Below, in pieces: positions 22,926 to 32,600 of a stretch of DNA of 64,000 bases. The position numbers and the translations under genes were made by a program. Position 1 is the stretch's first letter; every line of letters begins with the position of its first letter. The notes under the pieces are model-generated. The model searched no databases, was not told where the DNA came from, and was given only the letters and a program-made list of their open reading frames with translations. Source of the DNA: Mimachlamys varia (lineage: Eukaryota > Mollusca > Bivalvia > Pectinida > Pectinidae); the NCBI GenBank assembly GCA_947623455.1, contig OX392534.1:7636001-7700000 (forward strand). The letters are read 5' to 3'.

Positions 22926-24290
22926 TTAAATAAGATAACTCGATTTTTCTTCGTTATAATACTTTGGATGTTCCCTAAAAATTGAATCATTGGGGTCTGG
23001 TAAAAAAAATCTTTATCAACAAAGAGAAACAGCTAGTATAGAGTCACTCTCCAAGAAAACACGAATCATATATATAGATTATGCTGACAGATAAATTCCA
23101 CACATAGAAAACCACTATATGAACCTTATGCTTTAAGTAATGACAGGAAAAATCGAATAAGCCACTCAACAAAATATATAGCTCAAATCCTAACTCCGAT
23201 ACCTAAGCTTGCAGTCCTGAACCACGTTAAACTTGATAACAATTCTATGTACTCAGCTAAATGTAGGTCATTGATCAATACCCAAATTAAACATGGCCCG
23301 ACCTCTGCGTGTGTTTTTGAGCACACGTGTGATAAAAAGTCAATTTAGAACCAGGAACATGTCTACCTACTCAACAATGCCATTCGACTATGGATACTGT
23401 AAATAGGGCTTGAACTGAGATTATTGCGCAATATATTCGGAGTTTTACATATATTAGTCAGGTACGTATGACTAATATTTCTATATGTGTACCTTAATTA
23501 ACACTTAACGCCTGTATAAACTAAACAGTGGAACGTCTTATATAATTAGCTTTCTGTAATTCAACTGAGACGGTGCTTTCTAGGTAAGTTTTACCAGAAG
23601 CTTTATATACAGGTATACACGGCTGTGTCAAAATATAGGCCGGAAGCTTAAGCTGTATAGCTTAAAACATATATATATACATATATAATTATGTGTGTGT
23701 GTGTTGGGATGGGTGGTTGATCAGTCGACACGAAGCTAAGGTAAGTGCTTTACGTATACGTTATCTTCCACTTGTTTGGGTCGTTTAAATTTACTGGCTG
23801 TGATTGTCATTTACGTATACACTAGCTAAATACGTGAAGTTGTTTCACTTGTCTGGTGTCCTGCAGGGTGTTGGTGCCTGAGAATTTGTTTCTCTTACGA
23901 TTTAGTTTTGGACCTGAGGATTTTGGCCCAGTTAAAATTATATTTGGAGGCCGGGGTGGGGGTAGTTCTATTAAACCTATAAAATGTTTATCAGAGACAT
24001 GTATGGTATTCTAATATAAACAGAACGTCTCCATATTAATAAATAATCTGTTGTCAAAGCTTTACATTTTTCAAATTATTGTATACAGGGGAGCGCTATG
24101 TTTACTGCACGAGTGGTCGCACCTCGTTAGAAATTAGTGATTATAATCAAATGAAACTATAGTCTCTTCAGGTGTCTAACGAGGATTGTTGCTGTTTTCT
24201 CGAAATTATATATTTGAATTGTCTAAAACTGAAGTTAAATCCAAAATGATAAAAAATCGTCTAGACAGAGCAGAGACGTATATTTAGGCC
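22926..24290. other. Duplicated non-coding segment
   Basis: No exon with coding support. 'cacgaagctaag|gtaagtgc' near 23,740 is a good donor context conserved in copy 2 (about 59,514) and could end a non-coding exon. The preceding (ta)/(tg) microsatellite differs in length between copies. Confidence 0.4.
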
Positions 24291-24292
24291 AA

Positions 24293-24557
24293 AGGGACCT
24301 GAGAATTTGTTACAGCTAGTTTTAACCTAAAATATAGTGTTTAGAGTAATTTAACACATTTTTTGGGGGGGGAGGGTGGGGGGGGGGGGGGAGGTTAAGA
24401 TCAATTTTCGATAAAAATGCCCCCTCAATGGTCATAAATTTATGACCATTGAGGGGGCATTTTTATCGAAAATTGATCTTAACCCCCACATGTGTAAAAT
24501 TACTCTAAACACCCTATTTTAGGTCCAAAATTAGCTGTAACAAATTTTCAGGTCCCT
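24293..24557. mobile_element. Palindromic MITE, copy 1
   Basis: About 265 bases that read almost the same on both strands: it opens 'agggacctgagaatttgtta' and closes with the inverse 'ttttcaggtccct', and the centre is 'ggtcataaatttatgacc'. Inner arms include 'atgccccctcaatggtcata' and its complement. The left arm has a G-run expansion (24,363-24,391). The partner is at 60,086. Confidence 0.88.
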
Positions 24558-24739
24558 GTGATAGGCCTACGTGTATAAAGCCTCGTCTCTTGTACATGTT
24601 CTTACTTTAAAATGAAAATCGCAAATCGTTAGTGATCATTATATCTGTCACAAGTTCACTTAATTTCAAGTTTGTTTTAAAATGTTTTTGCTGATATTAA
24701 ACGTCAAATAAGTTGATAAACAAGAAAGATAAAATAACA

Positions 24740-24835
24740 ATATCATAATCCGGATTTCGAGTGCCGTTTTCCGGATCACGTCCTTATTACTCATTTCAAA
24801 ATGGCCGACGTGTAACAAACTAAGATGTTTTGCAG
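24740..24835 (+). promoter_or_regulatory. Promoter-like segment and possible first exon of gene B
   Basis: 'aatccggatttcgag', 'gttttccggat' (ETS-type CCGGA cores) and 'tttcaaaATGGCCGAC' (YY1-like) are followed by donor 'ttttgcag|gtaag' at 24,835. This layout is typical of a TATA-less promoter with a short non-coding exon. It would splice to the acceptor at 26,504, before the ATG exon of gene B. All elements are kept in copy 2 (60,538-60,630). Confidence 0.45.
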
Positions 24836-25001
24836 GTAAGAAAAACAGCTGCAAGTCTATTCAATGGGGAGGCTTATAATTACCATACATTTTACTTTTT
24901 AATCATTGTAGATATCAGCTGATAATGATTTATACAGTGGCAATATTTTGATGTTATTCTAGTCGTAGAAAAAGAAAACAGTTTCTCTTTCGAGTCCTGA
25001 C

Positions 25002-25058
25002 CCCTTCTTTTATCATACACCCTCCATAAAAAATGGAGGGTGTATGATAAAAGAAGGG
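25002..25058. repeat. Perfect 26-bp inverted repeat, copy-1 specific
   Basis: Arms 25,002-25,027 and 25,033-25,058 are exact reverse complements around AAAAA. The equivalent place in copy 2 (about 62,657) has unrelated bases between 'gagtcctgacc' and 'gcccatgcaag', so the palindrome arose after the duplication. Confidence 0.93.
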
Positions 25059-25998
25059 CTTTTGCAAGTCACAGCTGGTGTACGTCACGAAATTTTGGCC
25101 TTAACTTTTGTTTACGCTAGATTTGTCTATGATTTATAACCTATTGCCATACTATCGTGACGTGCCTCTACTGTGGCGCATGTACAGGGTACGTACTGAT
25201 TATATTAACTAGCATATATGGCAATGCTGCTTAGTCGACGTAATACTATTTAAAAAATCGTCTCGTCGTGTAGAGCTATAACATTCTTATAACATTATAT
25301 ATCCATTATGATCAACTATAATTGAATTAATCACTACACGACATTTAAAATCCACACACGGACTTCACGTATTGTAAGACCGCAAAGTTAAAAGGTATAT
25401 GTTGTGCTTGTTCTTCTTCATTGCATTGTAAATCCTTGAGATTTATTCAGTTTTTTTTATAAGTTATTGTCATTCAAAGTTTCAAATACAGTGATGCAAG
25501 TATACATTTTAAGGTTTTTATATCAAGTTCAGCTACAAAAGATGTAATTTATTGTACAAATTATACAAAGGTTAAACAGTAGGCATAGCCTATATTGCTT
25601 GCATTGTTAAACAACTAAATAATGACACTTACAGCAACATATAGACATCTACATACAGCAACAAAAATCTTTATCAATAAATATTGATTGATTTATTTGT
25701 ATATGTTGTACTATTTACAATTTAAAATGTAATATGAATGTGGCCCCTATACATTGTATGTAAAGGTATTAATGCATGATAGGACTTCAGGTAGACTTGG
25801 AGTGGACCTGGAGTGTATTCCAAGTTCATCTGGAGTCCAAACTGAGTGCAAACCAAGTTTACCTGAGTCCAAACGGAGTGCACTCCAAGTCCAAACGGAG
25901 TGCACTTTGTGTAACCTTTACCTTTAGTCTACATTCAACTGTACATTATTGCAGCTACCTAGTGAAGAGCTACACTGTACCAAGTGTGTCCAAATGAA

Positions 25999-26339
25999 TG
26001 ACCTTGACCTACATGCACTTTCAAGGTCACATGGATCAGATGTCTTACAAACTACAAAAAACTTCTATGAACCAAACGGCACTTGGTACTGTACTGTAGT
26101 GATATTGGGCCTATGGGTGTACCATGCTAGGATGAAGGCTACTATATATATGTTTGTTCAGATGAATGACCTTGACCCACATTCAAGGTCACAGCTAGGG
26201 GTCAAATGTGCTGAAAACTTCAAAGCCTTCTTCACAATAACCAAAAGGCCAAGGGTACTGATATTTTTGCCTGTGGCATACTGGGATGAATGGCTATAAA
26301 TTTATTGAAATAATTGACCTTGACCTTATGTCAAGGTCA
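25999..26339. promoter_or_regulatory. Three everted TCAAGGTCA site pairs
   Basis: TGACCTTGA/TCAAGGTCA pairs occur at 25,999/26,021, 26,167/26,183 and 26,315/26,331, separated by 13, 7 and 7 bases. TCAAGGTCA is the extended half-site of NR5A (FTZ-F1/SF-1) and ERR nuclear receptors. The three pairs are about 500-200 bases upstream of gene B's ATG and are kept in copy 2. They may equally belong to an invertebrate dispersed repeat of this type, so function is unproven. Confidence 0.45.
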
Positions 26340-26504
26340 CAGGAAGTGATTGTGTTCAAAATCTTCCATTGACTTCTCAATTGCCAAAAGGTTTTTTTTA
26401 ATCAGACCAAAGTTAAACCTAGTATTGTGTTAAAAAATGTTAATTCCTCATATATAAGTGTTGCAATTTGAGTTATTTAATGGTGTCTGTTGTATCCTTT
26501 ACAG

Positions 26505-26614
26505 ACCGTGTCTACCCAGGAGAAATAACTGACAAAGGGGAACAGACGTCAGAATGGAAACAGTTAACTGCATCAGCCTTTTTGTCCTTGTGATTTTACA
26601 AGTGGCTGCTGCAG
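26505..26614 (+). CDS. Gene B exon with ATG (signal peptide)
   Basis: Acceptor 'atcctttacag' ends at 26,504; 49 bases of 5' UTR precede the ATG at 26,554. METVNCISLFVLVILQVAAA fits a classical signal peptide, cleaved near Ala-Ala-Ala. Donor 'gcag|gtaagg', phase 1. The duplication breaks just upstream, so this exon is unique to copy 1. Confidence 0.8.
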
Positions 26615-29600
26615 GTAAGGATACAATATTTGCATCATATTAATTACTGTTAATAACATTAATATTCAATTTAAATAAACTTATTCATCAAGATTTGTAA
26701 TTTTCCTGGACAATAATAGAGAAATCGTCATCGGGTAAAGTTTTGTCCCACCTCCTGAAGTTGGATACAAATATGCAACTGTACATTGTCACATAAATTA
26801 TAACATATTTTTATTCAAAGTAACATTTTTTGATAAGTGCACATGTTTGCTGGACATGTATGATCAATATTCAAGCCGATATAATTATCATCAAGAGGTT
26901 GAAGGCAGAAATAATTCAATGTTTAGATCTGGGTACAAATATGGATTTAAGAAATTTTCTTATAACTCAAAAAATTTAGAACAGGTCAAATATCATTCTT
27001 CTCCCCCTTTCCCCAACCAAAAATAAAAGAAGATAAACATGAAAAAAATAATCAAGTTGAGGAGGTACTGGTAGAAGAAGTCTCTTTAGGGTAAATTATT
27101 ATTAGATGTAGATTGTTTATTTTATTTTGGCTATTATTATCTAGCTCTAACCTAATGCATTTTTCAGCAATTGTAAAATTGGAGAAGAAAAAAAGAAGAA
27201 AATTAGGAAAACCATATCTTTTTGTATATATGTATTGATATTCCCATTAGATGCCTTTCTGTAAGTTTCATCTTTTTCTGTATCAAAGTAAATGGGTGGA
27301 TTGGTCGAGTGGTTAACAATCCGGCCTCCCATGCAGGCGGCTGGGGTTTGATCCCCGTAACCGTCATACGCATGGAATATAATCAGAGAAAGTGTTGTCT
27401 CCTGCCCACACAACTCCAACATTCCAGGTCGAGTATAAAATGGTCTAGGGTGGGTGTTGCAGTATCTGTGCTGTAGCATTCAAGTGAGGTGGCACTCTAA
27501 AAGATGCCATTGGAAACATGGTCCCACTACAAACAGAACACAATTCATCTCCAGCACACACATACATACACACACATAGTGAGATATTAGCCAAGTGATA
27601 TAGAACAAGTAGTTAGCGCCTGATGAGGCAGCTCCTGTGAGCTCCTCAGAATTGTATATGATAGAACTGTATGTGTTAATTGTATTGATTGTATGAGAAT
27701 TGTATATATATGTACTGTAAAGTGTTTTAGAGTGGCTTATGCTAGCTAGATAGAGTGCTATATCAAATGTTGTATATTATTATACCCCCCCGCAACGAAG
27801 TTAGGGGGGGTATACTGGAATCAGCTTGTCTGTCTGTCCGTCTGTCTGTCCGTCTGTCTGTCCGTCCGTCTGTCCGTCTGTCCGTAGAAAAATGTTGTCC
27901 GGACAACTCCTCCTAAACTACTGGATCGATTTCAATAAAACTTGGCAGTATTGTTGGGGACCATGTGTAGATGTGCATGCAGGGTTTCGTTAGTCAAAAT
28001 TTTGGTTGCCATGGTAACCAGGTCACTATACACAGGTTTCCATAATAAAATGTTGTCCGGACAACTCCTCCTAAACTACTCGATCGATTTCAATAAAACT
28101 TGGCAGTATTGTTGGGGACCATGTGTAGATGTGCATGCAGGGTTTTGTTTGTCAAAATTTTGGTTGCCATGGTAACCAGGTCACTATACACAGGTTTCCA
28201 TAATAAAATGTTGTCCGGACAACTCCTCCTAAACTACTGGATCGATTTCAATAAAACTTGGCAGTATTGTTGGGGACCATGTGTAGATGTGCATGCAGAG
28301 TTTCGTTTGTCAAAATTTTGGTTACCATGGTAACCAGGTCACTATACACAGGTTTCCGTAATAACGTGTTGTCCGGACAGCTTCCTATAAACCACTGGAT
28401 CGAGTTTAATGAAACTTGGCAGTATTGTTGGGGACCATGTGTAGATGTGCATGCAGAGTTTTGTTTGTCAAAATTTTGGTTGCCATGGTAACTAGGTCAC
28501 TATACACAGGTTTCCATTATAATGTGTTGTCCGGACAACTCCTCCTAAACTACTGGATCAATTTCAGTGAAACTTGGCAGTATTGTTGGGGACCATGTAT
28601 AGATTTGCATACAGGGTTTTGTTTGTCAAAATTTTGGTTGCCATGGTAACCAGGTCACTATACACAGGTTTCCATAATAAAATGTTGTCCGGACAACTCC
28701 TCCTAAACTACTGGATCGATTTCAATAAAACTTGGCAGTATTGTTGGGGACCATGTGTAGATGTGCATGCAGAGTTTCGTTTGTCAAAATTTTGGTTGCC
28801 ATGGTAACCAGGTCACTATACACAGGTTTCCGTAATAACGTGTTGTCCGGACAACTTCCTATAAACCACTGGATCGAGTTTAATGAAACTTGGCAGTATT
28901 GTTGGGGACCATGTGTAGATGTGCATGCAGAGTTTTGTTTGTCAAAATTTTGGTTGCCATGGTAACCAGGTCACTATACACAGGTTTCCATTATAATGTG
29001 TTGTCCGGACAACTCCTCCTAAACTACTGGATCAATTTCAGTGAAACTTGTCAGTATTGTTGGGGACCATGTATAGATTTGCATACAGGGTTTCGTTTGT
29101 CAAAATTTTGGTTGCCATGGTAATGAGGTGACTATACACAGGTTTCCGTAATAACATGATGTCTGGACAACTTCTTCTAAACTACTGGGTCATTTTCAAT
29201 GAAACTTCGCAGTAAGTAATGTTGAGGATTACTATACACAGGTTAAAATTTGTTCGTTCGGCTTTTAAAATTCTGCTGACTGTTGACATTATATAATGCA
29301 TGTTATATATAACTTGTACTACATCATGTTTTTTTCAAAAACATGTCAGACACCTCTAATAAGAGGTAGCGGGGGGGTATTAGTCAGCCATCGGCTTACA
29401 GTTCTAGTTATTTATTATAAATTAACAATATCTTATAACCAAACATATAATGAAAACAAATCAGCAAGCAGAGATTAATCATAACTGTTGTCAAAAAATT
29501 TTTGAAAAAAGCTGAATGAGTTTCAAAAACATTTCTGAAAGAAACTGTGATGCATGGGGAGATACAGTGATGTATGTATTTAAGGTTTTGGTCGACTTTA

Positions 29601-32600
29601 AGTTTACATGTATGTGGTAGTTGAAATGCAGTAACTGTGTTTCAGATGTACGCACTGCAAATATGGATGGATATGATAACTGTGGGTACCAGTACACGTT
29701 ACTGTCAGGAGATTACGGAACCACCTTAGTACACTGGTCCGGCCAACAAGTGGACAACGGATGTGAGCTCACATTTAAAATAGGTAGCAGCATTGACAAG
29801 GCATGTGTAACAACATTGACACATGTCATGCCAGACTGTCGGGCGAAAATCAGGTTTTACCAAGGATATGACACCAGTTACAAGGTTTGTTTTTTTTTTA
29901 CCTGTTTAGATGAAAGCATTAAACCTATTGATACCATGCCTCCTGTGTAAGAATTACTACTTCATCATTGATATATGTTTCTATAGTCCTATCTTGATCA
30001 TATCTTGTAGGGTTGCCAACGATAAACCAATTAACTGTTCATAACATCAACAACCAAATATTAATTTCAGTAACCCATTTATTGCAAATTTTATAAAAGT
30101 TTATATCAATACATGTTTTTGTGTCTAATTCGTCAATTTTGTTCAACAGTTCCGCTTAGGTTATCTCCCTTATATTGTCATATAAATAGGTCACGATGAT
30201 TAAGCCGATAATCTACCTGTGAATTAGCTGAAAAGTTGAAAACTAATCAGAAGACACCTTTCAGTTGTTTTGATAACTCAAACTGACCCATCGGGCATAT
30301 CCTGAGAGTACATGTGTTCTGTTTTCATTTTGTCTTTGTGATATTGCCTGATGCTCGAGCATTGCTTATACATTTACATAACTTGCTCACTCAGCTGTAA
30401 CTGTATATAACTGTAGATCTAGATTCTTATATATTTCTGAATAACATGTATTTGTTTATCAAATTACACCTGGTGCTTTATCGAAGCCATTCTGACATTT
30501 TCCTTCAACGCTACAGAAGGCTAGTTAAAATGTAACAGGGAAATGAGCTTCCGTTCAAAATAGTTTTTGTTCTGAATTTGATTATTGATCAAAGTTGGAG
30601 CACATGATTTGGAAGATGGTCAATGTACATATGTACATAATAAAGTAATTCATTGAAACAAGTTCGTAACTGATGTACCTAAAACCTCTCTGTATATCAC
30701 TATCCCACATACATGTACCTATGTATTGTAACCTACATTTTTTTGTATCTGCCATTTTGGATCTGCTAACTTAATTTTGCATACCTTGCACCTTATGTTT
30801 TTATAACTTTGGACATTTGGATCCCTAACAATTCATAATACCTGACATCTTAACAACGTTAGCAAACAATTCCTACTAATTCAACTTTAAAATTTAGAAA
30901 CCTGTCCCATCTGATCAAATTGTGAACATTTCTCTGTTTGAGCCCTAAAATCCTTAAGTACCACAGCATGACCCCTTTGTCTTTCCAATCTACTATTTCT
31001 GCTACAATATACCGGTATGTTACCCAAGGCATTCCTGACAAACAGTGTATGTGACTGTAGCAGTTCCTAATAAACAATTTGAGACCCTAAACATTCCTCC
31101 GTGCTACAAAGTTAACTTAATATATATATATACTAACACTTCCTGGTGTTTACAAACATACACATACATGAAACATATGCATCTCTTGTTTCTCTACAAC
31201 CTTTTTATCCCAGACCTACATGTCATGTCTAGAAATATAAACTTCAAGGAGAATAAAGAAAACCTGCCATTTTGGAGAGTTATGTGTATTCTGGTTTCAC
31301 CCTTACATCAGCTTGCTGGTAAACTCTTAAGTAATGCTACATTTGAAATTAAAAACCAAGGTACTGACAACAGGGCCACTGAATGTCATGTATATGACCC
31401 GAAGCAGTAGAATATTTACGGTGAAGTTGTGTTGGTGACCACAAACATTGTCCCCTACCCAATCACCGTGCATGACTGTAAACTGTGCCTTTTATACGTT
31501 TGTTCGTACATCTACTTGAGTATGCACAGACACACACATTTCTGTTATTATAAATCCATTCAGTATTGTACATTCATCTGTGTGTTTTTTTATTCAGACA
31601 ATGGATTGTTATTCTGGCAAAGTGGAGTTTTGCACTGACGACGAAAGCAAAATAACAGTGAGGTTTCACAACATGGACACCATCACGGCTTCAAACGTTA
31701 CATTCAAGGTGTATGGAGTAAGCGAGGATGATGATGATGATGATGATACTAGTAAGTTACAGCTATAGAGACTTAATGGCAAGTAAGTTACAGACACTTT
31801 ATGGCAAAAGGGGCCGCAGTGGCTCAGTGGTTAAGGTGTCCCGACATTCCACCACTAGCCTCCACCTCTGGGTTGCGAGAAACCCACGTGGGGCAGTTGC
31901 CAGGTAATGACTGTAGGTCGGTGATTTTTCCTCTACCTCCAACACCTTACACATCCTTAAATGACCCTGGCTGTTAATTATAGGACATAATCTAAATGAA
32001 CCAAACCAGACTTCATGGCAATAACAAGAATATCTTTTCTGGGACCTCAGAGCAATATCAAGGATATCTTTGTTTATATCACGATCATTTAAAAAGTGAC
32101 TATCAAATGTCTCATGATGTTTATTTAGCAAGGTTCCCATTTAACATAGTGAAAGTTTCAGTTTGTAGCATTTAAACTACCTTCTGTGATAAGATTAAGA
32201 AACGCCTTCAACACTTCGGACACATTCCTTTTCCCTCAAGGTCAATGAAGCAGTTGCTGTGTGATTTATCTTTGGTATCCTGTTTATATAGCCATATTCT
32301 AAAGATCTTTTACATGGTAAAATTGTTTTCACTAAACCCTTGTCATTGGTATGTTGTATTATATAATAGCCATATTCAAAAGGTCTTTTACATGATGAAA
32401 TTGTTTTCACTTAAACCCTTGCCATTGGTATGTTGTATATAATAGCCATATTTAAAAGGTCTTTCACATGGTGAAATTGTTTTCACTCAAACACTTCGAA
32501 ACCAACAACTCCTGTACATTTCAAGGGGACAACATGTACAACTTGCATGCATTTTGAGTCAACATTACAAGTGATATTGCCTCATCGCTACAAAGTGAAA

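Larger units (their letters stand above)
21645..26488 (+). repeat. Segmental duplication, copy 1
   Basis: The same sequence in the same order and orientation is at 39,338-39,643, 52,892-54,109, 59,272-60,672 and 62,531-63,895. Clear anchors: 'gcatgttgtcctcgaacgtt' (22,090/52,934), 'gatcagtcgacacgaagcta' (about 23,718/59,492), 'tcataatccggatttcgagt' (about 24,744/60,538), 'gtgttgcaat.tgagttatt' near the end. Copy 1 lacks the three large insertions of copy 2, but has about 440 bases (25,310-25,760) that copy 2 lacks. Homology stops about 15 bases before the acceptor of gene B's first coding exon. Confidence 0.92.

Noticed and set aside
27293..27365. tRNA gene
   Set aside because: Box A and B are present but the stems do not complete a cloverleaf and a SINE body follows; same for 31,807.
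27942..29123. Series of 77-codon frames
   Set aside because: One per 158-bp repeat unit and period not a multiple of three; by-products of the Helitron-like array.
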